64,000 nt of DNA from Prionace glauca (taxonomy: Eukaryota; Chordata; Chondrichthyes; Carcharhiniformes; Carcharhinidae): NCBI GenBank assembly GCA_037974335.1, contig CM075760.1, forward strand, positions 17,161,059-17,225,058, written 5' to 3'. The translations under genes and the position numbers were made by a program. This document shows positions 24,003-33,659 of the stretch, one piece after another; within the stretch, counting starts at the first letter, position 1, and each line of letters opens with the position of its first letter. A model generated the notes under the pieces. That model searched no databases, was not told where the DNA came from, and saw nothing but the letters and a program-made list of their open reading frames with translations.

Positions 24003-24325
24003 GGAGGCGATGGCCCGAGTGGGATCATTGCTAGACTATTCATTCCAGAAACTCATCTAATGTTCTGGGGACCCGGGTTCGAATCCCGCCACAGCAGGTG
24101 GTGGAATTTGAATTCAATAAAAAATATCTGGAATTAAGAATCTCCCGATGATCCATTGTCAGAAACACCCGTCTGGGTCACTAATGTCCTTCAGGGGGGG
24201 AAATCTGCCGTCCTTACCTGGTTTGGCTCCGTGTGACTCCAGATCCACAGCAATGTGGTTTATTCTGAACTGCCCTCAGGGACCGAGAGATGGGCAATAA
24301 ACGGTGGGCCAGCCAGCGATGCCCA
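24003..24325 (+). mobile_element. SINE, second family, plus strand
   Basis: Head GAGGCGATGGCCCGAGTGGG with B-box GGTTCGAATCCCG, core TCTGGAATTAAGAATCTCCC and GGAAATCTGCCGTCCTTACC, tail GATGGGCAATAAACGGTGGG and CCCATGAATAAAC. It is the best preserved copy of this family in the window. Confidence 0.75.
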
Positions 24326-24349
24326 GTCCCATGAATAAACAAAAATCAA

Positions 24350-24785
24350 ACCTCTCCATCTCACTCTCATTCCTCCTTCCTGATGCCTAACCAACATTTT
24401 ATATAATTCCAGCATAACCTCCCCACTCTTAAACACAGTGTCTCGGCTAATAAAGAAGTGAACCGTGTGTCTCCTTAACCACTTTATCCACCATCACCCT
24501 CTGCTTCCTGCTACTCAGCTAATTCTGGATCCAATTTGACACTTTTCCTTGGATCCCATGGGATCTTAACTTCCCTATTAGTCTCCCATGTGGGACCTTG
24601 TCAAAAGCCTTGTGAAGCCCAAGAAGACTGTGTCAGAAGCATTGCCCTCATCTACACATCGGGTCACTTCTTTGAAAAAATGGTGCAGTTCTGGGATCCC
24701 CAGGATAGGAGGGATGAGGTAACACTGGGAATGGTACAGAGGAGATTTACCATGATGTTACCTGGTCTGGAGAGTTTCACTTCAT
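24350..24785. mobile_element. Two old CR1-type fragments in opposite orientations
   Basis: 24,350-24,640 is antisense RT sequence (GGACCTTGTCAAAAGCCTTG is the complement of the AFDKVP box). 24,655-24,785 is sense C-terminal sequence (VTLGMVQRRFTMMLPGLES). Both are old and short, meeting tail to tail. Confidence 0.55.
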
Positions 24786-24989
24786 TGACTCATAGAATTC
24801 TTACAAAGCAGAAGGAGGACATTCCGCCTTTCAAATCGGATGTTCCGCCAACGAGCAGTGGCCGGGCCTGAATGGGCAAGAGGTGACACTGGGCGGAGCA
24901 GCCTGATTTTTCCTGATGCCCCCCAAATTGACTTAGCAATACCCCCACCTGCCCCGTGTTCCCCCCAAAAACAATTGCCCCAGTGTCAA

Positions 24990-25258
24990 CATGGTGGGAC
25001 AGTGGTTAACACTGCAGCCTCACTGTGCTAGGGGCCTGTGGGTCATTTGCACGTTGTCCCCGTGTCTGTGTGGGTTTTCTCCAGTTTCCTTCCTCAGTCT
25101 GAAAGACGTGCTGGGTTAGGGGGCATTGGGCTGTGCTTAAATTCTCCCTCAGTGTTACCCCAACAGGAATGTGGAGACTAGGGGAATTCTTACAGTAACT
25201 TCATTGCAGTGTTAATGTAAGCTGACTTATTAGTGACATTAATAAATAAACTTAAACT
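24990..25258 (+). mobile_element. tRNA-derived SINE, plus strand
   Basis: Head GGTGGGACAGTGGTTAACAC, body GTCCCCGTGTCTGTGTGGG, and the tail GTAACTTCATTGCAGTGTTA with ATTAATAAATAAAC. Same family as the minus copies at 10.5 and 14.4 kb. Confidence 0.75.
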
Positions 25259-25429
25259 GCAGGCCAAGGTGCCGCTGTGACAATGCACCCTCTTATTTAA
25301 ACACTCTGCAATGCTGAGACTGGGGAGAGGAGTGAACAACAGGGAGCAGTATTGCAGCTTCTCTCCCCCCATTGAAACTGGGATTGTTGCTCCCTCTGCT
25401 GCACCATCCCCACCACATCCACTGGGGGG

Positions 25430-26040
25430 CAATGTGGACAATGGGCTGCAGGCAGACCTCACTGCGCCTGCGCCACAATCACACCCAACGCCAGCGGCCA
25501 TCTTGCGTTGCCAGGGGAGACGGCCAGCGGCCATCTTGCGTTGCCAGGGGAGACGAAGTCCCGCGCGCTGCTCTCTGGGGGAATTCCACTTCTGCACATG
25601 CGCCCAGACAGTTACATTTTAATTTTTAATATGTTGAATCTTGATGATTATTATTCACATCCTCACCCGTCAGACTTTCGGTTCCTTCTCCATTCGGGAA
25701 AATCGTTTCTGTTTTTTATTCCGTCTGTTTTTCAATCACACCCGCGCGGTTCGCTCTGGGAAAATACTACCGGACATGCGCGGTTCCGCCACCTGCCTCT
25801 TTATAAAAATATGTATTTTATTTAATTTTAATTCCGCTCCGGGCGGGATTTCCGGGTGGGAATTTCTCTCACTTTCTACATTTCTCAACCGTCGCTTTAT
25901 CCGACGGGGGGAGGGGCTGATGGTGACGTCACTGCAATATGGCGGCTGGCCCCGCCTCTCTACAGGACCCGGATGTTCCGCCAACAAGCAGCGGCCGGGC
26001 CGGAGTGGGCAAGAGGTGACACTGGGCGGAGCAGCGCCCT
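25430..26040. promoter_or_regulatory. CpG-rich promoter-like block (gene not identified)
   Basis: Contains an NRF1-like ACTGCGCCTGCGCCAC (25,461), two tandem GGCCATCTTGCG YY1-type sites (25,496 and 25,529) and GCACATGCGCCC (25,594). A palindromic CRE TGACGTCA (25,924-25,931) lies beside AATATGGCGGCTGGCCCCGC, a second YY1-type site, and TGGGCGGAGC lies at about 26,023. Such motif density is typical of bidirectional or housekeeping vertebrate promoters. Neither side shows a recognisable coding exon within reach, so its gene is unknown. Confidence 0.6.
25491..25555. repeat. 33-bp tandem duplication carrying YY1-type sites
   Basis: The unit beginning CCAGCGGCCATCTTGCGTTG and ending AGGGGAGACGG occurs at 25,491-25,523 and again at 25,524-25,555. 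The two copies are identical over at least 32 bases. Confidence 0.9.
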
Positions 26041-27130
26041 GACGTGTTACAACAACCCCCGGTGGTCAGGAAGGGAAATAGCAGCAGCGCAGTCTCTGCC
26101 CAAAGGCTTCCCCAGTTCAGCTGCTCAGAGACACTGGGAACCTCTTCAACTGGAAACTTCAGCTTCTCACATTCACCCCCTGTGTTCAGTCAATGTTTAA
26201 TAGACAACCTCTGTAGGGAAATCAGAAACAACTTGTTCGCTTAAAGATGGTGGGAATCTGGGCCATTCTGCTCAAAAAGCTCTGCTCGCCCTGAAATTTC
26301 AATTGAAATATTCAAGATGAGAATTTATAGATACAAGTCATGTTGTATGTGGAACGCTCATGATGCCACAATAAGATCAGTACAGACATCTCACAGGGTT
26401 ATGTGACTGGAGGAGATGTCAGAGATGGAGTGGTTAAATATAGAGCTACAGAGTCTGAAGCTCAGTTTTGGGGAAAGAAAAACGGCAGTACAAAGAACAA
26501 AGAAAATTAAAGCACAGGAACATGCCCTTCGGCCCTTCAAACCTTCACTGACGATGCTGCACGACTTAACTAAAACCCCCTATCCTTCCGGGACCATATC
26601 CCTCTATTCCCATCCTATTCATGTACTTGTCAACTGACTTAAAAGTCACATCACCATCCGCTTCTACTATGTCTCCCCGGCAGCGAGTTCCAGGAACCCA
26701 CTACTCTCTATGCAAACAATCTGCCATGTCCATCTCCTTTAAATCTTGCCCCTCGCACCTTAAAGCATGCCTTCATCGGCCGGGCCATATTGTTCCTGAA
26801 CATTATCTGAATCTCGATGTTACACCCATAGTATCTTCGCTCTGGCCTCGGCCTCAAATGCTTTGTGTCAAATAAGAAGTTATTAATTTGTTTGATGCAT
26901 TGCCAGGAAAGAAACTTTCCTATTTTGACACCTGCACGTATCAGCAAGTCATCGAGTCTACAAGACAATTTAATAAGTTTAGGTGCAGACTAACATAGTT
27001 AATCACCATCTGAAACATGCTAGGGTGAGGGAAGTCTGTATGATTCCAGTTTGATGCTGAATATTATCAGAATCTCTATGTTACAGTCATATTATCTTTG
27101 CTCTGACCTCAGCTTGAAATGCTTTCTCCA
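26041..27130. other. Intergenic sequence with an old LINE 3' end
   Basis: 26,485-26,760 is an antisense 3' end of a LINE of CR1 type (GAACAAAGAAAATTAAAGCA, CATGCCCTTCGGCCCTTC, CATCCTATTCATGTACTTGT). The remaining AT-rich DNA from 26,800 shares pieces with sequence downstream of the Val tRNA units (37.3 and 60.4 kb) but has no gene. Confidence 0.5.
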
Positions 27131-27443
27131 AAATCAGAAATGCTGAATTTTATGAAGAAATTGACAAAATTGTGTAAATTCTCTAAGACATGTTTAATGT
27201 TGTCCAAAATGTATTTGCGGTTAGCATTTATTTAATATCCTAATCTTATTAAATGACTTTTTTCCCAGAAAAAAATAACTTAAAATAGTCGGTTGCTCTT
27301 CATTAGCAATCTCCTAACATTACTTTCTCCAGAGAAGCTGCAAATATGCTTGCCAACATTTGTCTGAATAAGTATAAAGATATTAAATAACTTATTCATC
27401 GAAAGTAACAGGGAATTTGTGAACATCTTTTAAAGGTTTGTGC

Positions 27444-27516
27444 TGAGCCAACCAGGAGTCGAACCTGGAATCTTCTGATCCGTAGTCAGACGCGTTTTCC
27501 ATTGCGCCACCGGCCC
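27444..27516 (-). tRNA. tRNA-Arg (anticodon ACG)
   Basis: 73 nt on the minus strand. Acceptor GGGCCGG pairs with TTGGCTC with wobble. The anticodon stem TCTGA/TCAGA holds loop CTACGGA, hence ACG. The T arm TCCAGGTTCGACTCCTGG keeps the B-box GGTTCGACTCC. It matches the usual vertebrate Arg-ACG form closely and looks functional. Its duplicate at 61,422 is decayed. Confidence 0.93.
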
Positions 27517-27779
27517 ACATGTGGTCATTAGGATAGTTGTTACATATTAGCTCGATGTTTCGAAAGTTTGAGGCACAAGAACTGTCAGAAAGTATGCTTT
27601 TACTTGTGAGGAAAAGGTCCATTATTGAGATTGTCTTTATTCATTCCCTATCATCCCTAATTGCCCTTGAATTGAGTAACAGCAGCTGAACGGGCTGGCA
27701 AATTCTCCTCTCGATTAGGACTTGGTGATAAATTTAAATGAAACGTCCTTCAGCCAATCCATCATTGCAAATTAAAACA

Positions 27780-27851
27780 AGGCTCCGCCGAGATTTAAAC
27801 TCAGATCGCTGGATTTAAACTCCAGAGTGCTCACCATTACACCACAGAGTG
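27780..27851 (-). pseudogene. tRNA-Gln-like with TTA (UAA-reading) anticodon
   Basis: Body of tRNA-Gln (compare 55,491 and 61,767): D-arm GTGTAATGGTGAGCAC, anticodon stem CTGGA/TCCAG. The loop is GTTTAAA, giving anticodon TTA, complementary to the stop codon UAA. Against function: acceptor positions 1-2 do not pair (CACTCTG with CGGAGCC), and the T-loop has lost the invariant C56 (AGTTTAAATC instead of AGTTCAAATC). It is therefore most likely a dead copy with a stop-type anticodon, not a proven suppressor. Confidence 0.8.
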
Positions 27852-28231
27852 ACAATCTGAAAATCGTGGTCAATACTTGTGCCAATTTGAACAGCAGGGA
27901 GAAATATCAGTCCCGTTGCACAATTCATATTTACATTACCCTTGCTGGTTCCTCCTGTAAAAATGAGTAGGCTCCCTTCCACTGCATTAAATTTCACTGT
28001 AACTGACCACATTCAAACACCAATGTTTGCATCGAACTGACATAAACCTTACTGCAGTAAATCCACTGAACAACATCAGCTTATCACAGCTCTGCTTTCA
28101 TCACACTGGAAGCCAATGTGAAAATATGAACAATTTCAAATCTTAACAGACAGGAAGGAGTGTGTGAGTGCGGACAATTGGCGCTGTGCACATTACTGTA
28201 ATCAGTATCTGGGAGAATCAGGCAGATGGGA

Positions 28232-28297
28232 TCCTGGGGGTCTCGTGGTTAGGATTCAGCGCTTTCCGATGTCGCAGACTGGCCTCGATATATGAAG
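28232..28297 (+). pseudogene. tRNA-Glu relic
   Basis: TCCTGGGGGTCTCGTGGTTAG and GATTCAGCGCTTTCC preserve the Glu D-arm and start of the anticodon arm. The second half (GCAGACTGGCCTCGATATAT) has lost the T-arm and acceptor pairing. The same relic is at 55,978 and 62,324. Confidence 0.7.
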
Positions 28298-28299
28298 AT

Positions 28300-28445
28300 T
28301 TAATGCATTTTTAACATAAGAGTAAAAAGCTTTGGGGTTTTCCTTTATCCGACGTGCCAAGGACTTCTCGTGCCCCCTACTAGCTCTCCTAAGCCCTATT
28401 TGTTTAACTCATTCCGAGCTAACTTGTAACCCTATATCAGTGTTA
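28300..28445 (-). mobile_element. LINE ORF fragment (region before the RT)
   Basis: On the minus strand one frame reads GLRRASRGHEKSLARRIKEN then PKAFYSYV. This resembles the linker between endonuclease and RT in CR1-type LINEs (compare NIKKDSKSFYKYIKRKR in the young copies). Duplicate at 62,400-62,545. Confidence 0.55.
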
Positions 28446-28895
28446 TCAAGTGTTCAAAGTGGAAGTTTGGCCTGGTGTCGCACTGGGTACCAGCTTTGAA
28501 GAAATGTAGCAACTTAAAGCTTTTGCAGAATGGCATGATGCATATTGCAGTGATATGGGTTGAGTGGAAGAGACAGTGTGCAAATAATTTCAACACGTTT
28601 TAAGCGTGTTTAGACTGATGTGGTGAAAGCAGAGGCATATTTGGGAGAATGAGGCGGTGTGAGAGGGGGATTGTTGCGGAGTGCTTGTGTTTTGGAGGAA
28701 GGTTGAAAGTTTGAGATGCGGTTGTGAATGAAAGGAAGGTGTTGAACAGCATTAGAGGCTTGTGCGATGTTGCGTGTGAGATTTGAGTGAGAACATTTGT
28801 GGGCATTTGGGGAATGAAAGGACAAAGTAAGGAAATTACAATGCTGCTGAGTGTGAAGGAAGAGAGAGCATGTGGGAATCGCACTAGCAAGAGCA

Positions 28896-28966
28896 GCATT
28901 GGTGGTTCAGTGGTAGAATTCTCGCCTGCCACGCGGGAGACCCGGGTTCGATTCCCGGCCAATGCA
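28896..28966 (+). tRNA. tRNA-Gly (anticodon GCC)
   Basis: 71 nt: acceptor GCATTGG/CCAATGC with discriminator A. D-arm GTTCAGTGGTAGAATTC, anticodon loop in CGCCTGCCACGCGGG gives GCC. B-box GGTTCGATTCC. One change from the common vertebrate form (GGAGACCC for GGAGGCCC). Looks functional. Confidence 0.95.
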
Positions 28967-29370
28967 AAGTCCCTTCATTCTCCGTTCACTCTGTATATTG
29001 AAGCGAATATCATGTTAAAATTAGGAGAAAACAAGGGGAAATATTAAATCTTGAGGGAAATGGATCGCAATGGTGTTATTGATGATTGAGTGGCAAGTAC
29101 TGGATCGTTACGCTACTTGTGGTTTGTTCCCTTGACTCCTTTTCAATTCCTCCCTGTGATAAGATACATGGATTTATTTTACCTGCCCGTTCATAGGAGA
29201 AAGGGAATAACCAACACTCTACAGCAGTGCTGCAGGATCAACGGAACTAAAGAGACTTGTATAGAATTGTAAACAGTGCGGTCATGCTGCAGTTCTGGAA
29301 CAGGTTTTCAGAAATAGAATTGTGGTCATCGACACACTAGTTTAGAATATATTTAACTGCTGTTGTCTCA

Positions 29371-29391
29371 GTCTCTGTGGCGCAATGGGTC

Positions 29392-29427
<36 letters not shown>

Positions 29428-29444
29428 GAGACCATCCAGGGACG
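29371..29444 (+). tRNA. tRNA-Asn (anticodon GTT)
   Basis: 74 nt: acceptor GTCTCTG/CAGGGAC, discriminator G, anticodon stem TTCGG/CCGAA with loop CTGTTAA, B-box GGTTCGAGACC. A T run (ATTTTTG) at 29,446 would end Pol III transcription. Small deviations (GGGTCAGC in the D-loop, CCATCC in the T-stem) are mild. Confidence 0.93.
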
Positions 29445-29722
29445 GATTTTTGCTATTTTTCTCACTATCAGCATTCACGGTTAAACAGTTGCCTGCTTCA
29501 ACTCAATGAAAAATTTGGAACTACGAGAGAGAATTTGGCAGTGTACAAGCTGAGACATTGTATATACCTCTGATACTGTGCGTGCCCTTGTATCTTTCGA
29601 GTTACCAGGATCTCTATATGTCTGCGCCTGAATCTTGGTGTATCTGAATCTAGTGTGCCCTTACATCTACATGTGTCCATGAATCTGTGTATGCCCCCCT
29701 GTTTCTCTGTAGGCTCCAATAC

Positions 29723-29748
29723 CTGTGTGTGTGTGTGTGTGTGTGTGT
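29723..29748 (+). repeat. (GT)n microsatellite
   Basis: Thirteen or so uninterrupted GT units following ACCT. The duplicate copy at 63,777-63,796 has a shorter run, so the array length changed after the duplication. Confidence 0.9.
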
Positions 29749-29953
29749 ATCCCTGTAAATGTCTAATTCTTTGTGCCTTTTTTAAGACTAAACCGTGAAA
29801 ATGTCTGACAAACGAATTGCAGAGGGCAGAAATGTTTACCCACTAAGATTCTGAATTTGATTAACGTCTGATAACTGCATCGAATGTACAATTTGAAGTT
29901 TCAAATAATCCCAAATTCAATCTCCAGACATTATCTCCCAATGAGAAATGAAG

Positions 29954-31160
29954 AACACGGTTTATCTGCGGTGCCTGGTTATAAAAAGGGCGAATACGCC
30001 AGCCGAGATCCTTCTACAAACTCCAATCCCGGACAATGTAGTTCAATATTCATATTTCAGTAACCGGTTCGCAGACTCACAAGCACTAGCGCCTGCAGTC
30101 GCTGTTGACCGCTAGCAGATGGTGGTGTTGTATCATTTTAATCACAAGGTTAGTGCAGCAGGTTTGAAGAGATATTTGAGTAAAATGTATTTCCCTGTTT
30201 CCATGGAAAGAGAACAATCAATAAAGTAATGGTATTAATGTCTCTGTCAGTAAGATTCACAGGGAAATCTGGCCGAAGGATAGTGAATTTAATACCTGCA
30301 TTCCTATTTACCTTCCTGCTAGTGAACATGTCGATTACCAGCTAATTATTGTATAACCTTACATTTTAGTGATTTAAAGATTTGTCTATTTTATCATCCA
30401 GACATTATCAAATAATATTTCATTATAATTGGATACATGCCTCTTTTTCGCTGGATTTTCCATTCCTCGGCGCTCAGTTTTTTCCTCAATCCGTTCAGAA
30501 ATCCAGCCTCTATAATATTTTCTGTGTGTATGTAAATATAGTTCCTTGTTATAATGTTTGACTTCAGCACAATTCGAGACCTAACTCACTCTGATCTATA
30601 ACACAATTTCATCCACACAATTATATTGCACTTTTTAGTTAATATCCATCCATTCTTCTCACTCGCTCTTTGTTCGATTCCATCTATTAGACACATTTGA
30701 TAGAAAAACAATTAGTGAGAAAGTGTCTGCTTTATTAGTGATACACGGGTTTGTTCAGTAGTGCATGGCATAGAGCCTAACACAATAATATCTGAGATGG
30801 AGCCTAATGTAACGTAAGTGGACTCTTGACTAAGTAATAATAGTTCAGAGACGATGACTTGTAGCATTTATCATGGCATGTCCACATGTATTAGTAAATG
30901 AAGCGGCATGTAATGTAGTGTAACAGTGCAAAGTCTATTGCAATAATGATTCAAATGAGTCAAACGCAGTATAGAAAGAGACATGGCCTAGTGCATTACT
31001 GTACAAGACTGCACCAAATGTGTGATTGTAGTGAACACTGCCATGAACAGTCATAAATGAGACAAAGTTAATTGTAGCCGTTATCGAAGCAAAGCCCAGT
31101 GCATGAATAATGAAATTAAGCTTCAGATTGCGTGATCATTGGTCACAAACTGGTTCAGCT
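29954..31160. other. AT-rich spacer between tRNA units
   Basis: No gene or well-defined repeat. Only short AT-rich words and weak similarity to neighbouring spacers. Confidence 0.35.
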
Positions 31161-31169
31161 GCTGTCTTA

Positions 31170-31243
31170 GTATCTGTAGCGCAATTGGTCAGCGCGTTTG
31201 GCTATTAACGGAAAGGTTGGTGGTTCGAGACCACCCAAAGCCG
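31170..31243 (+). pseudogene. tRNA-Asn-like with ATT anticodon, damaged
   Basis: Asn body, but loop CTATTAA gives ATT (G34 to A). The anticodon stem TTTGG/CGGAA has a G-G clash, and the acceptor GTATCTG against CAAAGCC has at least three mismatches. The T-arm and B-box (GGTTCGAGACC) are intact. It is most likely inactive, or active only in Pol III binding. Confidence 0.8.
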
Positions 31244-31409
31244 GAATTTTACTATTTCCTCACCATCAGCATTCACGGTTAAACAATTGCCTGTTGGCAA
31301 TGGGTCCGTGGGTGCCAATAAAAAATAGCTGTGAATTGTTCCCGGCTGTACTGTTATCTGATATTACCAACATTATTTAATGACGATTGACTTCAAACAT
31401 ATTACATAT

Positions 31410-31478
31410 AACATTTTATATATATATATATATATCTGTACACCATTACACCATATACATATATATATATATATAGAT
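31410..31478. repeat. (TA)n microsatellite, two blocks
   Basis: TATATATATATATATATATA at about 31,413-31,434 and a second TA block at about 31,456-31,474 separated by CTGTACACCATTACACCATA. Confidence 0.85.
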
Positions 31479-31534
31479 ATGCTTCCATTATACCTTTAAA
31501 CATAAAAAAAAACAACTGAAAAATGAGCTATTGG

Positions 31535-31760
31535 CTGAGCATTTGTTCCAATTCCACATCCCTGCTTCCATTCATTCCTGGATAGATCATAAATCTGTCT
31601 AACCCAAACTGAAATGTGTTCAATGATGGAGCATCAACACCCTCTGGAGTAGAGAATTCCCAAGATTCACCAGCCTTTGAGTAAAGCATTTTCTCCTCAT
31701 CACAGTCCTAAATCATCAGCGCCTTATCCTGAGATTGTGTCTTTGTCGAAATAAAACTAA
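31535..31760 (-). mobile_element. CR1-type LINE 3' fragment, minus strand
   Basis: Antisense of a CR1 C-terminus and 3' UTR (TCATAAATCTGTCTAACCCA, GAATTCCCAAGATTCACCAG). The same fragment recurs at 38,270-38,500 downstream of another Asn relic, so it was carried along by the tRNA-unit duplication and did not insert independently. Confidence 0.6.
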
Positions 31761-31804
31761 AGGTAGGTGACTCAAGTAAAGTAATAGTTTGAAATCAGGA
31801 AGTT

Positions 31805-31876
31805 TCCCTGGTGGTCTAGTGGTTAGGATTCGGCGCTCTCACCGCCGCGGCCCGGGTTCGATTCCCGGTCAGGGAA
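31805..31876 (+). tRNA. tRNA-Glu (anticodon CTC)
   Basis: 72 nt: acceptor TCCCTGG paired with the TCAGGGA end, discriminator A. D-arm GTCTAGTGGTTAGGATTC, anticodon loop in GCGCTCTCACCGC gives CTC, T-arm CCCGGGTTCGATTCCCGG. It is identical by eye to the common vertebrate form. Confidence 0.96.
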
Positions 31877-32287
31877 TGTAGATTTATTGCTGTGCAACAA
31901 TCCTGTGTTACTTCCCGGTCTGCACCAGTTCTGTCGGAATCAGTATCAGGGAGATTTCCTCTTTAGTATCTGAATTGGAAATGTCACATTTAAAGAACAG
32001 AGAAAAAAAAGGAGCGACAGGTTACAAAGCGCTGATGGTACAAATGCTGAGATTATTGGAAGAAAGATGAAAATGATGCATTAATGAATGGGTAGAAATC
32101 ATTGATCCCTTAGATACGAACGCTTTTAAATGTTGATGTTGGGGATAAGATGTACAATCAGATTGAAAGTAACGTTATCTTCCTGAATTCAGTGACATGG
32201 GCTCTCAGTCTAACCATCGGAACCTGCAGCAACACAGCGCAGTTGAACATTGCAGACAGGCAGATTTGCTCCATTACTTTTCCAGTT

Positions 32288-32360
32288 GTTTCTGTAGTGT
32301 AGTGGTTATCACATTCGCTTCACACGCGAAAGGTCCCCGGTTCGAAACCGGGCAGAAACA
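32288..32360 (+). tRNA. tRNA-Val (anticodon CAC)
   Basis: 73 nt: acceptor GTTTCTG/CAGAAAC with A, D-arm GTGTAGTGGTTATCAC, anticodon arm TTCGCTTCACACGCGAA (loop TTCACAC, anticodon CAC, stem closed with a T replacing C32). T-arm CCCCGGTTCGAAACCGGG. Looks functional. Confidence 0.93.
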
Positions 32361-32396
32361 TTCATTAAGCTTTCTCATGCCGGGGAAGGGGAAAAG

Positions 32397-32556
32397 ACGC
32401 AGGTTGATGGGTTTTTGATGAGAGAAGGGATTAAGGGTTATGGGGAGAGGGCGGGGATGTGGAACTGAGCCACAACAGATCAGCCATGATCTTATTGAAT
32501 GGCGGGCCAGGCTCGAAGGGCTAGTTGGCCTACTCCTGCTCCTATTTCTTATGTTC
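32397..32556 (+). mobile_element. CR1-type LINE 3' end (160 bp), plus strand
   Basis: Begins within the last ORF2 codons (GGTTGATGGGTTTTTGATG), passes the stop, and runs through the standard 3' UTR (GATCTTATTGAATGGCGGGC) to CTTATGTTCATT. It inserted 37 bases after the end of the Val tRNA. It is almost identical to the young copies, so the insertion is recent. Confidence 0.85.
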
Positions 32557-32937
32557 ATTACCTGAACTTCGATGTTAGAGGCCTGTTATCATTGCCCTCA
32601 AATACTTTCCGTGAAATAAGAACCTATTTTACGTACTGACAGGGAAGTTCGATTTTGACATCGAGCACATATCCGCATCTCATTCAGTCAACAAAGAATT
32701 TAATGGGTTTATAGATGCTGACTAATATGGTTAATCACCATCTGATCACTGTTCGATAGTAGTCTGTGCTTAAAAAGACAGATACGAGATATACAGAGGA
32801 AATGACACACATTTCACAGAATAATCACATGACGAAAAGGACACGACACACACTCCTGCTTTCAATCTGAGCTGTGAGGCTCCAGCAGTGAGGCTGGAGC
32901 CTCTTACAGGGACATCTGCCAAAACACAAACCCATTT

Positions 32938-33019
32938 TAGTAGCAGTGGGATTCGAACCCACACCTTCACAGAGACTAGAGTCTTAATCCAGCGCCTTAG
33001 ACCGCTCGGCCACACTACT
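32938..33019 (-). tRNA. tRNA-Leu (anticodon AAG)
   Basis: 82 nt with the long variable arm of type II tRNAs. Acceptor AGTAGTG pairs with TGCTACT, the anticodon stem CTGGA/TCTAG (one G-U) holds loop TTAAGAC, T-arm GTGGGTTCGAATCCCAC. A T-rich stretch (AAAATGGGTTTGTGTTTTGG) follows. Looks functional, though more diverged than 33,575. Confidence 0.9.
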
Positions 33020-33224
33020 ACATTAGGGTGTATCATAATCATATTATTTAATGGAAATGTTACTGAAATTCGTATAAAGCAATGCAGTTGGGGAAGACCA
33101 TGGGGAGGATTGAGACAGATCCTTCCCTGTACCAGATAAGCCTGAACTGTGTAACAAACAGAAATCATTTCCAGTCAGAAACACAATGAGCTGCACTGAA
33201 CGGACAGCATCATTTAAACTGTCC

Positions 33225-33480
33225 TTAAGCTCGTCGCTTCTCAATTTCCTTTTGCTGTTTTTTGAAGGTAAGCAGTGGGGGTGTGGAAACGGCCTTCGCG
33301 TGATATTCGCCTCCATCGATTGTACACTTAAGAAGATGCCACAGCTTCCGAACTCTGGGGACTGACTGGGGGAGGAAGAACACTGACCGCCGGGTCCCAG
33401 AGGAGATCGGTGCGTGATTTCTTTTGGTGTGTCCTATCGGAACTGACGATTGATGAGTCAAATGCAATATTCTGTTCTTA
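33225..33480 (-). mobile_element. Penelope-like element fragment
   Basis: The minus frame reads FFLPQSVPRVRKLWHLLKCT, then AKAVSTPPLLTFKKQ. This lies between the RT and GIY-YIG parts of the Penelope-like retroelement also seen at 39.7-42.7 kb (there PRVEKLQRLLGNLQH and AKAISTPPYLPSK). It adjoins the tRNA-Leu unit at 33,575, as the other copy does its own Leu unit. Confidence 0.7.
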
Positions 33481-33574
33481 CAGGGACATCTGTCAAAAAC
33501 GGCACCGCACACACTCCTGCATCCAACCACAGCTGTTGGATTTCAACTCCAAGGTCAAAAACTTGCACCAACTC

Positions 33575-33656
33575 TGGCAGCGGTGGGATTCGAACCCACG
33601 CCTCGATAGAGACTGGAGCCTAAATCCAGCGCCTTAAACCGCTCGGCCACGCTACC
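33575..33656 (-). tRNA. tRNA-Leu (anticodon TAG)
   Basis: 82 nt: acceptor GGTAGCG pairs with CGCTGCC, discriminator A. Anticodon stem CTGGA/TCCAG with loop TTTAGGC gives TAG. Long variable arm CTCTATCGAG, T-arm GTGGGTTCGAATCCCAC. A five-T terminator (TTTTT) follows downstream on the minus strand. It is fully canonical. Confidence 0.96.
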
Positions 33657-33659
33657 ACA

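Larger units (their letters stand above)
27133..29953 (+). repeat. Segmental duplication, copy 1 (pairs with 61,113-64,000)
   Basis: The whole interval aligns by eye, in direct orientation, with 61,113 to the right window edge. It includes the Arg, Gln, Glu-relic, Gly and Asn tRNA units, the GT microsatellite and the flanks between them. Matching runs begin at TCAGAAATGCTGAATTTTAT and end at ATTATCTCCCAATG. Differences are scattered substitutions and small indels; exact identity was not computed. Confidence 0.88.

Noticed and set aside
25311-26042. Open frames across the second CpG-rich block
   Set aside because: Low stop-codon frequency in GC-rich sequence and no protein family likeness.
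31170-31243. Possible functional tRNA-Asn(ATT)
   Set aside because: Acceptor and anticodon stems both have clashes and the ATT anticodon is rarely used for Asn; kept as a relic.
33225-33530. 101-codon minus frame next to tRNA-Leu as a host gene
   Set aside because: The peptide matches the Penelope-like element at 42.2-42.7 kb; it is a retroelement fragment.
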